NCBI GenBank assembly: GCA_032055545.1
Contig: DAMBQR010000015.1
Coordinates: 3,983-67,982, forward strand
Source of the DNA: Pseudescherichia sp032055545
Lineage (GTDB): Bacteria > Pseudomonadota > Gammaproteobacteria > Enterobacterales > Enterobacteriaceae
Direction of reading: 5' to 3'
Length of the DNA: 64,000 nt
Shown here: positions 1 through 7,982 of the stretch, piece after piece
Layout: each line of letters opens with the position of its first letter
How positions within the stretch are numbered: the first letter of the stretch is position 1
Translations under genes and position numbers: made by a program
The notes under the pieces: generated by a model
Databases searched by the model: none
What the model saw: the letters and a program-made list of their open reading frames with translations, nothing else
Told to the model about the DNA's origin: nothing

Positions 1-302
1 AGGTTCTCCTCCACCGTCATATCCGGAAAGATGCGTCGGCCTTCCGGGGCCTGCGCGATGCCGTTGCTGGCGATAAAGTGGGTGGATTTACGGCTGATAT
101 CTTCCCCGCGATAGCGTATCTCTCCGCTGGCGATGCGCGGCTGACCAAAGACCGACATCAGCAGCGTCGATTTGCCCGCGCCGTTCGCGCCGATCAGCGA
201 GACGGTTTCGCCTTCGTTTACCGTCAACGAGACGCTCTTCAACGCCTGAATTGGGCCGTAGAAAACCTCGACCCGGTGAAACTCAAGCAGCGGCTGGCTC
301 AT
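1..302 (-). CDS. livF: Branched-chain amino acid ABC transporter ATPase LivF, partial (3' end beyond window)
   Basis: Only the first 100 or so codons are visible; the gene continues past the left edge. The translation begins MSQPLLEFHRVEVFYG and has a Walker A motif GANGAGKS at about residues 38-45 and the Q-loop stretch IAQAPEGRRIFPDMTVEENL, typical of LivF. LivF and LivG are the two cytoplasmic ATPases that drive the LivHM permease. The ATG overlaps the livG stop codon (ATGA), so the two are probably translationally coupled. The signature motif and Walker B lie outside the window and cannot be checked. Confidence 0.93.
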   Translation of the reverse strand, partial: MSQPLLEFHRVEVFYGPIQALKSVSLTVNEGETVSLIGANGAGKSTLLMSVFGQPRIASGEIRYRGEDISRKSTHFIASNGIAQAPEGRRIFPDMTVEEN

Positions 303-1174
303 CGATCTATCGCCTCTTCATCGGTACCAAGATAAGCAGCAATCACGCTGGCGTTGGCCTGGATCTCTTTTGGCGTACCGCGAGCGATGACGTTGCCGTG
401 GTCGAGAACGATCACCCAGTCGGCGATCGCCATTACCATCCCCATATCATGCTCGATCAGCAGCACCGTCACCCCATGCTGCTCGCGAAGGGTGCGTACA
501 ATCCGGCTCAGGGCATGCGTCTCAACAGGGTTGAGTCCGGCAGCCGGCTCATCCAGGCAGATCATCTCCGGTCCGGTGCACATAGCGCGGGCGATCTCCA
601 GTCGTCGCTGCTGCCCGTAGGAGAGCGTCCCCGCCAGCCGGTTGGCGCACTCCACCATCTCGACGACTTCGAGCCAGTAGAAGGCCCGGTCGAGGGCCTG
701 GCTCTCTGCCCGGCGGTAGTCGGGGGTATTGAGGATGCCGGCGATCAGGTTGCGGTTGGCCTGCATGTGCTGGGCCACCATCAGGTTCTCCACCACCGAC
801 ATCTCGCGAAACAGACGGATGTTCTGGAAGGTGCGCGCCAGTCCGGCACGGTTAACCAGATGGGTCCCGCCAAACATCTTGTACCAGAGACGAGAGCCTA
901 AACGTTGTGGATGGAGAAAATCATCCAGCAACAGCTTCTGACCCAGCACCTGCACAACGTCGGTGGTACGCGCTCGCGTCTGCAGCAGGATCGATCCGCC
1001 GGAAGCCTGATAAAAACCGGTCAGGCAGTTGAATACCGTGGTTTTCCCCGCGCCGTTGGGACCGATGAGGGCAGTGATCGAGCCGCGCTCTACCTCCAGG
1101 CTGACGTCGTTGAGGGCCTTAATACCACCGAAATGCATCATCAGGTTTTCCACGCGCAGGATGGCATCGCTCAT
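299..1174 (-). CDS. livG: Branched-chain amino acid ABC transporter ATPase LivG, long form
   Basis: A 291-residue ABC ATPase with Walker A GPNGAGKT at 38-45, signature LSYGQQ near 184-189, Walker B ICLDEP near 205-210, and the His switch in LLIEHDMGMVM. These establish the family; the neighbours establish the liv role. It is about 35 residues longer than E. coli LivG (255). The extra residues sit between Walker A and the ARTFQNIRLF stretch (roughly 65-108). From memory, this long form is like LivG/BraF proteins of Pseudomonas and its relatives, which would suggest the operon is not the ancestral enterobacterial liv locus. It overlaps livM and livF by four bases on each side. Confidence 0.93.
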   Translation of the reverse strand: MSDAILRVENLMMHFGGIKALNDVSLEVERGSITALIGPNGAGKTTVFNCLTGFYQASGGSILLQTRARTTDVVQVLGQKLLLDDFLHPQRLGSRLWYKMFGGTHLVNRAGLARTFQNIRLFREMSVVENLMVAQHMQANRNLIAGILNTPDYRRAESQALDRAFYWLEVVEMVECANRLAGTLSYGQQRRLEIARAMCTGPEMICLDEPAAGLNPVETHALSRIVRTLREQHGVTVLLIEHDMGMVMAIADWVIVLDHGNVIARGTPKEIQANASVIAAYLGTDEEAIDR

Positions 1175-2457
1175 GGCGCAACGCCTTTACGCACGGCAAA
1201 TCCAGCCCGGCTGGTGCGTACCAGGCCGCGCGGTCGCCAAATCATCATCAGCACCATCAGCACGCCAAACAGCAGCACGCGATACTCGGCGAAGTCCCGC
1301 AGCAGCTCCGGGGCGACGGTAAGGATAAACGCCGCCAGAACCACCCCTAGCGTCGATCCCATCCCCCCCAGCACCACGATGGCGAGAATGAGCGCCGACT
1401 CAAAAAAGGTAAACGAGGTGGGGTTCACAAACCCCTGGTAAGTGGCAAAGAAGACACCGGCGATCCCGGCGGTGGAGGCACCGAGCATAAACGCCGAGAG
1501 CTTAACCAGGACGTGGTTTAAGCCCAGCGATCGGCAGGCGACTTCATCCTCTCGCAGCGCCTCCCAGGCACGGCCGATGGGCATGCTGGTCAGCCGGTGC
1601 TTGATAAACAGCACCAGTACCACTACCAGAACCAGTACTGAATAGATAAAGACAAACTTAAGATTGGGGTTATAGGTAATTCCAAAAAATTCATGAAAGG
1701 GGACGCCGCCGTCTCGCGCCCGGCGGCCAAACTCCAGGCCTAAAAAAGTGGGTGCGGGTACAGAGATGCCGTTTGGCCCACCGGTAAAGCTTACCCAGTT
1801 ATTGAGCACCAGGCGGATAATCTCCCCAAAGCCGAGGGTGACAATCGCCAGATAGTCGCCGTGCATCCGCAGCACCGGAAAACCCAGCAGCGCCCCGGCC
1901 AGCGCAGCAACGATCGCGCCCATAGGGAACATGACCCAGAATCCCAGCCCCAGGTACTGATACCCCAGCGCCAGACCGTAGGCACCAATGGCGTAGAAGG
2001 CGACATAGCCGAGATCTAATAGACCCGCTAGCCCCACGACGATATTGAGTCCCAGCCCCAGCAGGACGTAAATCAGCCCGAGGATCGCCACGGTGAGCAG
2101 ATATTTGCTGGCGACAAAGGGAAAGAGCATAGCCAGCACCAGCAGCAGCGGCACGATCCAGCGCAGGCGGGAGAGGTGATCCGGCGAGCGGACAAACACC
2201 CCGTCGTTGGCGCTCTCAAAGCGGCGGGTAAATTTCCGCCCGCGCGTCGTTTGCAGCGCCAGGCTTAGCAAAAATCGTCCGGCCATGACGATGGCAACCA
2301 GCCCCGCGACGCGTCCAGGGGCCAGATTGAAGCTATAGCCTTTAAGTACTACGCCGACGATTGGCCCAAATACGATCAGCGCGCATAGCCCGGCAAGCAG
2401 GGTATCCCGCAGGCACTGCGCCAGATCCAGCCGGGGTTTTAACGCCTCATCGGTCAT
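1171..2457 (-). CDS. livM: Branched-chain amino acid ABC transporter permease LivM
   Basis: A polytopic inner-membrane permease of the LivM type, about 428 residues (E. coli LivM is 425). It has two N-terminal hydrophobic segments, then the family core including GLNIVVGLAGLLDLGYVAFY and, near the end, the stretch VVLGGMGSTLGVVLAAFIL. It pairs with LivH to form the transmembrane channel. I prefer the ATG at 2457 because GAGGAG precedes it by about seven bases. An upstream ATG at 2472, which overlaps the livH stop, would add five residues. Which branched-chain or related amino acid is carried cannot be read from the permease. Confidence 0.93.
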   Translation of the reverse strand: MTDEALKPRLDLAQCLRDTLLAGLCALIVFGPIVGVVLKGYSFNLAPGRVAGLVAIVMAGRFLLSLALQTTRGRKFTRRFESANDGVFVRSPDHLSRLRWIVPLLLVLAMLFPFVASKYLLTVAILGLIYVLLGLGLNIVVGLAGLLDLGYVAFYAIGAYGLALGYQYLGLGFWVMFPMGAIVAALAGALLGFPVLRMHGDYLAIVTLGFGEIIRLVLNNWVSFTGGPNGISVPAPTFLGLEFGRRARDGGVPFHEFFGITYNPNLKFVFIYSVLVLVVVLVLFIKHRLTSMPIGRAWEALREDEVACRSLGLNHVLVKLSAFMLGASTAGIAGVFFATYQGFVNPTSFTFFESALILAIVVLGGMGSTLGVVLAAFILTVAPELLRDFAEYRVLLFGVLMVLMMIWRPRGLVRTSRAGFAVRKGVAP

Positions 2458-2468
2458 ACTCGCGCTCC

Positions 2469-3383
2469 TCATACCTTCGCCACCACCGGACGGCCCAACA
2501 GTCCCTGCGGACGAAAAATCAAAATGGCGACCAGCAGCCCAAAGGAGAAGACGTCCTTATAGTCGGAGTTGACCAGCCCGGCGAACTGCGCTTCGGCTAC
2601 CCCCAGCAGCAGACCGCCGAGCATCGCACCGGGCAGCGATCCGATCCCGCCGAGCACCGCAGCGGTAAAGGCTTTAATGCCGATGATAAAGCCAATATAG
2701 AAATCAAAGGTGCCATAGTTCATGGTCACCAGCACGCCAGCCAGTCCCGCCATGGCCGCGCCCATCACAAACACCAGCGAGATAACCCGATCGGTATTGA
2801 TACCGAGGATAGAGGCCATCCGCCGATCCTGCTGCGTGGCGCGGCAGATGCGCCCCAGCCGGGTAAACTGGATGATCCATGTCAGCAGCAGCATTCCGGC
2901 CAGCGCCGCCAGCAGAATGAAAATTTTAGTCCAGGTGATCTGCACGATGCCGTCACCGACGTCCACGCGCAGCACGCCGGTCAGTAGGGTGGGGATCCCT
3001 TGCTGGTTGGGTCCTTGAGCGATCTGGACATAGTTTTGCAGGATCAGCGACATGCCAATCGCCGAGATCAGCGGCGCGAGGCGCGTAGAGTTTCGCAGGG
3101 GCCGATAGGCGATGCGCTCAATGGTCCAGCCGTAGACGCCGGTGACCACCACGGTGAAGATCAGGGTACCGAAGATCAGCAGTGGGAAGGAGTGCAGGCC
3201 AAACCACGAGAGCAGCCCGAGGCCGATAGCGCAGAGATAGGCCGAGATCATATAGACCTCGCCGTGGGCAAAGTTGATCATCCCGATGATGCCGTACACC
3301 ATGGTATAGCCGATGGCAATGAGGCCGTAGACCGCACCCAGCGTCAGGCCGTTAATAAGCTGCTGCAAGAAGAATGCATCCAT
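2469..3383 (-). CDS. livH: Branched-chain amino acid ABC transporter permease LivH
   Basis: A 304-residue membrane permease matching LivH (308 in E. coli). Characteristic stretches are LINGLTLGAVYGLIAIGYTM at the N-terminus, GMINFAHGEVYMI, and GGIGSLPGAMLGGLLLGVAE in the C-terminal half. It is the partner of LivM. It follows the substrate-binding protein gene by 29 bases and overlaps or abuts livM, so it belongs to one operon read on the minus strand from the promoter region around 4523-4720. Confidence 0.95.
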   Translation of the reverse strand: MDAFFLQQLINGLTLGAVYGLIAIGYTMVYGIIGMINFAHGEVYMISAYLCAIGLGLLSWFGLHSFPLLIFGTLIFTVVVTGVYGWTIERIAYRPLRNSTRLAPLISAIGMSLILQNYVQIAQGPNQQGIPTLLTGVLRVDVGDGIVQITWTKIFILLAALAGMLLLTWIIQFTRLGRICRATQQDRRMASILGINTDRVISLVFVMGAAMAGLAGVLVTMNYGTFDFYIGFIIGIKAFTAAVLGGIGSLPGAMLGGLLLGVAEAQFAGLVNSDYKDVFSFGLLVAILIFRPQGLLGRPVVAKV

Positions 3384-3412
3384 AGTGAACGCCCTCGCCC
3401 CGGTAAGTGGGA

Positions 3413-4522
3413 TTACAGCTGATGATATTTGCCTTTGTCATCCCACTGATAGACGACGTAGTCAGAGACTTTGAGATCGCCCTTCCCATCCCAGGCTTTC
3501 GGGCCCATCACCGTCTCCACGCTGTTTGATTTCAGCCAGGCGCTGGCTTTCTCGTTATCTTTGCCGACGGCGTTATAGGCGGCGGCGATAGCCTGAATGG
3601 AGGCGTAGGCGTAGAGGGTATAGCCTTCCGGCTCAAAGCCGCTGGCGCGGAACTTTTCAATCACCGCTTTTCCCGCCGGGATGGTGCGCGGATCCTGGCC
3701 GAAGGTCATCAGCACGCCGTGAGTAAACTGCGGCCCGCCTGCTGCCGTTACCAGCTCCTCGGTAACCACGCAGTCGCCGGAGAAGAATTTGGCCTCTACC
3801 CCCTGCTCGCGCATCTGGCGTACCAGCGGTCCGGCTTCAGGATGGCAACCGCCGAAATAGACCACGTCAGGCTTGAGCGCCCCAACTTTGGTTACCAGCG
3901 CGTTGAAATCTTTTTCACCCCGGGACAGCCCCTCGTAGAGCACCTCTTTGGTACCGCGCTTTGCCAGCGCCGCGCGCATCGCGTCCGCCAGCCCCTGGCC
4001 GTAGGTGTCTTTGTCGTGGATCACCGCAACCTTCTTCGCCTTCAGCACGTCGAGAATATAGTTTGCCGCCACCACGCCCTGCTGATCGTCGCGACCGCAC
4101 ATGCGGAACATACTCTGCATGCCCCGCTCGGTGATCTGTGGATTGGTGGAGCCGGGGGTAATGGTCAGCACGCCCGCTTCGTCATAGACCTCGGACGAGG
4201 GCATGGTAGAGGAGGAGCAGAAGTGGCCCACTACAGCGGAGACTTTTTCTTCGTCTACCAGCCGGTTGGCCACCGCCACCGCCTGCTTGGGTTCGCAGGC
4301 GTCATCCCCCTGCACCAGCACGATCTTCTCGCCCTTGATACCGCCCGCAGCGTTGATATCCGCTGCTGCCTGAGTAGCCCCCTTCCAGTACTGCGCCCCG
4401 TAGGTGGCGTTGGGTCCGGTGAACGGCCCAGCCACGCCGATGGTGATATCCGCCTGCGCATAAAACGCAGCACCAAAGCAGCTCAGCAGAGCGAGCGGTA
4501 ACGTAAGCGTTTTGATAGACAT
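3413..4522 (-). CDS. Periplasmic branched-chain amino acid binding protein (LivJ/LivK type)
   Basis: A 369-residue periplasmic binding protein. Residues 1-24 form a Sec signal peptide with likely cleavage after FYAQA, before DITIGVAGPFTG. Family features include GDDACEPKQAVAVANRLV, VVGHFCSSSTMPSS and the hinge region IHDKDTYGQGLADAMR. The two cysteines in the first lobe (D-A-C-E and H-F-C-S) match the conserved disulfide of LivJ/LivK. It captures leucine, isoleucine, valine or a related amino acid and hands it to LivHM. It is the first gene of the operon. Sequence alone does not tell whether it behaves like LivJ (broad) or LivK (leucine), so I give no symbol. Confidence 0.93.
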   Translation of the reverse strand: MSIKTLTLPLALLSCFGAAFYAQADITIGVAGPFTGPNATYGAQYWKGATQAAADINAAGGIKGEKIVLVQGDDACEPKQAVAVANRLVDEEKVSAVVGHFCSSSTMPSSEVYDEAGVLTITPGSTNPQITERGMQSMFRMCGRDDQQGVVAANYILDVLKAKKVAVIHDKDTYGQGLADAMRAALAKRGTKEVLYEGLSRGEKDFNALVTKVGALKPDVVYFGGCHPEAGPLVRQMREQGVEAKFFSGDCVVTEELVTAAGGPQFTHGVLMTFGQDPRTIPAGKAVIEKFRASGFEPEGYTLYAYASIQAIAAAYNAVGKDNEKASAWLKSNSVETVMGPKAWDGKGDLKVSDYVVYQWDDKGKYHQL

Positions 4523-4724
4523 GTGTTAATCCTCAGCACGGTTCAGAACCCGACGCCAGCGGCGGCGTGGAAGAGGTCGCCATCACATGGCTGGCTGGGC
4601 TACGCGGTGTCCGGACCGTCCAGAATCTTAAACATAGCTGTGGAAAAGTGAGCCTGCGCACCCCGCTTGTACAAATTTGCAGCGGAGATCACTGAGTGGA
4701 ACAATTTTGCCGCTGCGGCGAAAA

Positions 4725-4761
4725 AATGAGCGCCCCGGCAGGGTTAGCCATGCCGGGGCGC
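4725..4761 (-). terminator. Intrinsic terminator downstream of the EF-G paralogue
   Basis: An 11-base-pair stem (GCGCCCCGGCA at 4730-4740 pairing with 4751-4761, loop 4741-4750) is followed on the minus strand by CTCATTTTTTC. It lies just after the stop of the gene at 4785-6890 and separates it from the liv operon. The 200 bases to its left (4523-4720) must hold the liv promoter, but I could not pick out convincing -35/-10 boxes. Confidence 0.8.
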
Positions 4762-4784
4762 GTTTAGCGGGTATCGATTAGCCG

Positions 4785-6890
4785 TTATGCGGTTTTCGTC
4801 CGGCTGGCGATAATGCTATCCGCCACATTACGCGGCGCTTCCGCGTAGTGATGAAACTCCATGCTGTAGGTGGCCCGCCCCTGCGACATCGAGCGCAGCG
4901 TGGTGGAGTAGCCAAACATCTCCGCCAGCGGCACGTCGGCGCGAATGATCTGGCTGCCCAGCCGCTCATCCATCCCCTGTACCATGCCGCGACGAGAGGA
5001 GAGATCGCCCATCACGTTACCGGCATACTCCTCCGGCGTCTCAACCTCGACATGCATAATCGGCTCGAGGATCGCAGGATCGGCGCGTTTCGCCCCCTCT
5101 TTAAAGCCGAAAATCGCCGCCATGCGGAAGGCCAGCTCCGAGGAGTCAACGTCATGATAGGAGCCAAAGGTCAGCGTTGCCTTGACGTCGACCACCGGAT
5201 AGCCCGCCAGCACCCCAGTATTGATCGCCTCCCGCAGGCCTTTCTCCACCGAGGGAATAAACTCCCGGGGCACTACGCCGCCTTTGGTCGCGTCTTCAAA
5301 GATAAAGCCTTTGCCCCCCTCCAGCGGCTCAAGGGTTAGCACGACGTGGCCGTACTGCCCTTTACCGCCGGACTGGCGGACAAACTTGCCTTCGATATCC
5401 TTCACCGTTTTGCGGATCGTCTCCCGGTAGGTCACCTGTGGACGGCCAATGTTGGCCTCCACGCCGAACTCCCGCCGCATGCGGTCGACAATAATCTCCA
5501 GATGCAGCTCGCCCATGCCGGAGATGATGGTCTGGCCCGACTCCTCGTCGGTATGCAGATGGAACGAGGGATCCTCCGCCGCCAGCCGCTGCAAAGCGAT
5601 GCCCATCCTCTCCTGATCCGCCTTGGTCTTCGGCTCAATCGCCAGGGAGATAACGGGATCGGGAAACTCCATACGTTCAAGGGTGATCAGCGCGTCCGGG
5701 GCGCACAGGGTGTCGCCGGTGGTAACATCCTTCAGACCGACACAGGCGGCGATATCCCCGGCGCGCAGCTCGTCCACCTCGTGGCGATCGTTGGCATGCA
5801 TCAGCACAATACGTCCGATGCGCTCCTTCTTGCCCTTAACCGGGTTCCAGACCGCGTCGCCTTTTTTCAGCACGCCGGAGTAGACACGAATAAAGGTAAG
5901 CTGGCCCACGTAAGGGTCAGTCATCAGCTTGAAGGCCAAGGCGGAGAACGGCTCGCGATCGTCCGGATGGCGTTCGGCGGTTGCGCCCTTCTCATCCACG
6001 CCTTTAATAGCCGGAATATCCAGCGGGGATGGCATCAGCTCAACCACCGCATCGAGCACCCGCTGTACGCCTTTATTTTTAAAGGCGCTACCGCAAAGCA
6101 CGGGCTGGATCTCACCGGCCACGGTGCGCGCGCGCAGGCCGCGGATGATCTCTGCCTCCTCCAGGTCACCGTTTTCCAGATACTTATCCATCAAATCTTC
6201 GCTGGCTTCTGCCGCCGCCGAGACCATTTTTTCGCGCCACACTTTCGCCGTGGCCAGCAGTTCGTCCGGCACCGGCGCGTAGCTAAACGCCATCCCCTGG
6301 GTGGCGTCGTCCCAGATGATTTCGCGCATTTTGATCAGATCTACCACGCCGGTGAAGTGCTCTTCTGCCCCGATGGGGATCACAATTGGCACCGGATGCG
6401 CCTTCAGGCGGTCGATCATCATCTGTATCACGCGAAAGAAGTCCGCGCCGGGACGGTCCATCTTGTTAACGAAGGCCAGACGCGGCACGTGATACTTGTT
6501 GGCCTGCCGCCAGACGGTCTCCGACTGGGGCTGCACGCCGCCGACAGAGTCATAGACCATTACCGCGCCGTCCAGCACGCGCATAGAGCGCTCAACCTCA
6601 ATGGTGAAGTCAACGTGCCCGGGGGTATCAATGATATTGATCCGGTGCGGCTCAAAGCCCCGATCCATGCCAGGCCAGAAGCAGCTCACGGCGGCGGAGG
6701 TAATAGTAATGCCGCGCTCCTGCTCCTGCGCCATCCAGTCTGTCGTCGCTGCGCCATCGTGAACTTCACCCAATTTATGGCTCATGCCGGTGTAAAACAG
6801 GATCCGTTCAGTGGTGGTGGTTTTGCCGGCATCAATGTGGGCAGAAATACCAATGTTGCGATAGCGTTCGAGGGGGATGGGTCGGGGCAT
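4785..6890 (-). CDS. fusA2: Second elongation factor G (EF-G paralogue)
   Basis: A 701-residue translational GTPase of EF-G type (E. coli FusA is 704), which would catalyse ribosomal translocation and/or recycling in the cytoplasm. All GTPase motifs are intact: G1 AHIDAGKT at about 17-24, G2 in ERGITITSAA, G3 DTPGH at 88-92, G4 NKMD at 142-145, G5 GSAFKNKG. The domain IV tip GSYHDVDSSELAF is also conserved. The usual fusA sits in the str operon with rpsL, rpsG and tufA; none is here, so this is almost certainly an extra copy. Its G' and domain II segments (IIWDDATQG, VQRVLDAVVELMPSP) look to me more like betaproteobacterial EF-G than E. coli FusA. AAGGA precedes the ATG. It is divergent from an ArsR-type regulator. 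Confidence 0.93.
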   Translation of the reverse strand: MPRPIPLERYRNIGISAHIDAGKTTTTERILFYTGMSHKLGEVHDGAATTDWMAQEQERGITITSAAVSCFWPGMDRGFEPHRINIIDTPGHVDFTIEVERSMRVLDGAVMVYDSVGGVQPQSETVWRQANKYHVPRLAFVNKMDRPGADFFRVIQMMIDRLKAHPVPIVIPIGAEEHFTGVVDLIKMREIIWDDATQGMAFSYAPVPDELLATAKVWREKMVSAAAEASEDLMDKYLENGDLEEAEIIRGLRARTVAGEIQPVLCGSAFKNKGVQRVLDAVVELMPSPLDIPAIKGVDEKGATAERHPDDREPFSALAFKLMTDPYVGQLTFIRVYSGVLKKGDAVWNPVKGKKERIGRIVLMHANDRHEVDELRAGDIAACVGLKDVTTGDTLCAPDALITLERMEFPDPVISLAIEPKTKADQERMGIALQRLAAEDPSFHLHTDEESGQTIISGMGELHLEIIVDRMRREFGVEANIGRPQVTYRETIRKTVKDIEGKFVRQSGGKGQYGHVVLTLEPLEGGKGFIFEDATKGGVVPREFIPSVEKGLREAINTGVLAGYPVVDVKATLTFGSYHDVDSSELAFRMAAIFGFKEGAKRADPAILEPIMHVEVETPEEYAGNVMGDLSSRRGMVQGMDERLGSQIIRADVPLAEMFGYSTTLRSMSQGRATYSMEFHHYAEAPRNVADSIIASRTKTA

Positions 6891-6952
6891 GATGCGTCCT
6901 TAGTCAGGTTGACTGTTAGCGGCCAGTGCGGCCATTCGGGTTTATCGTCCTC

Positions 6953-7000
6953 ATCATAGTCCAACTGTACGAGTATATTCGAACTATTTTAGCTATAGTT
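6953..7000 (-). promoter_or_regulatory. Putative promoter and operator between the EF-G paralogue and the ArsR-type gene
   Basis: On the minus strand TATGAT (complement of 6953-6958) is a plausible -10 box for the EF-G gene; no good -35 is visible. Just upstream is an inverted repeat AACTAT (6982-6987), seven-base spacer, ATAGTT (6995-7000). It lies where a repressor could block this promoter. A second dyad, CCAGC-AA-GCTGG at 7069-7080, lies between a possible plus-strand -10 (TATAGT, 7054-7059) and the regulator's start codon. ArsR-family proteins bind short dyads of this kind; that this one binds here is inference. Confidence 0.4.
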
Positions 7001-7112
7001 ATGGATGATAATCTCGCTGCCGCTGCCGCATGGCACTCGCCGCTGGGTTTAGGTATAGTATGGGCCAGCCAGCAAGCTGGTCACTATTTGTGCTTATTGA
7101 CACAGGAACACT

Positions 7113-7421
7113 ATGATTGCCAGCCATCCCGAACGGGCAAAAATTCGCCTCGAAAATGTCCTTTTTGCGCTGGGAAATCCGCTGCGCCTGGAGATAGTCA
7201 GAACCCTGGCGGATGAGGGAGAGCAGGCCTGTGGGTCGCTGCGTAAGGATGTAGCAAAATCGACCATGACCCATCACTGGCGTGTGCTGCGCGACAGCGG
7301 TGTGATCTGGCAGCGTCCGCAGGGCCGGGAAAATCTTATTTCGCTGCGCCGGGACGATCTCGAGGCCCGCTTTCCGGGGCTGATGGATATTCTGCTCAAC
7401 GCCATTCACGCCGAGCAGTAG
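7113..7421 (+). CDS. ArsR-family winged-helix transcriptional regulator
   Basis: A 102-residue single-domain protein with the ArsR winged helix-turn-helix: FALGNPLRLEIVRTLADEGE (helix 1-2), then recognition helix KSTMTHHWRVLRDSGVI at about 50-66 and a beta-wing RPQGRENLISLRRDDL. The metal-binding ELCVCDL motif of ArsR/SmtB metal sensors is missing; a single Cys (in EQACGSLR) is present, so arsenic or zinc sensing is unlikely. AGGA precedes the ATG. It is transcribed away from the EF-G paralogue across a 222-base intergenic region with inverted repeats. I infer it represses that gene, itself, or both; its signal is unknown. Confidence 0.88.
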   Translation: MIASHPERAKIRLENVLFALGNPLRLEIVRTLADEGEQACGSLRKDVAKSTMTHHWRVLRDSGVIWQRPQGRENLISLRRDDLEARFPGLMDILLNAIHAEQ

Positions 7422-7436
7422 CCTGAAGAGGTAAAC

Positions 7437-7464
7437 GCCGGGCGGCGGCTACGCCTGACCCGGC
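7437..7464. repeat. REP-like palindromic element
   Basis: A GC-rich imperfect palindrome starting GCCGGGCGGCGGCTACGCCT and ending CCCGGC resembles the enterobacterial REP consensus. It sits in the 52 bases between the convergent ends of the ArsR-type gene and yeeX, the usual place for REPs, where they stabilise 3' ends or help stop transcription. Confidence 0.65.
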
Positions 7465-7473
7465 TGAGAAGTG

Positions 7474-7815
7474 TTACTCGTCTTTTGCTTCAACCGCAGC
7501 GTGCTTCAGCTCGCCCATGGTTTTCAGCTTCTTAGAGATTTCGCGACGCTCTTTCGAGATCTCAGCATTTTTGATGATGTAGTCATCTACGCGGTCCTCG
7601 TAGTCGCTTTTCATGCTGGCGATGATGCCCTGGATCGCTTCAACGCTCATTCCTGGCTTAATGTAGTCGCTCAGGTTGTCCAGCAGCAGAACGCGTTTCT
7701 GGTTGTCGCGGATCTTTTTCTCAACGTCCTGGATTTCACGCTGTAATTTATTCTTGCGGCGGAACAGACGCACGAACTCCAGAACGTCCTGGAATGAAGG
7801 CTTAGTAGTTTCCAT
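7474..7815 (-). CDS. yeeX: DUF496 family protein YeeX
   Basis: A 113-residue, highly charged protein rich in Lys, Glu and Arg, beginning METTKPSFQDVLEFVRLFRR. Residues about 20-45 and 80-110 look like coiled-coil helices. It matches E. coli YeeX (UPF0265/DUF496), which is conserved across enterobacteria and has no settled function; a nucleoid or DNA association has been proposed. It lies upstream of yeeA on the same strand, with 167 bases between them, as in E. coli. Confidence 0.93.
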   Translation of the reverse strand: METTKPSFQDVLEFVRLFRRKNKLQREIQDVEKKIRDNQKRVLLLDNLSDYIKPGMSVEAIQGIIASMKSDYEDRVDDYIIKNAEISKERREISKKLKTMGELKHAAVEAKDE

Positions 7816-7982
7816 TTTTACACCCCTGCTAGTATCAGATTCGGATTCGTTAAAGCAACCGCTGTAGGGTAAACATTACTTTTAGCCGTTGCCGATGACA
7901 ATGGTTTTATCCTTTCAAATATCATAACCCTAAATCAGGCTGAATCGAAACAACCTGCCAGCAATCACCCGACAGATGCGGC

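Noticed and set aside
4848..6959. Long plus-strand frames opposite the EF-G gene, up to 537 codons
   Set aside because: They are antisense shadows of a highly conserved GTPase gene in GC-rich DNA; no ribosome sites or recognisable domains.
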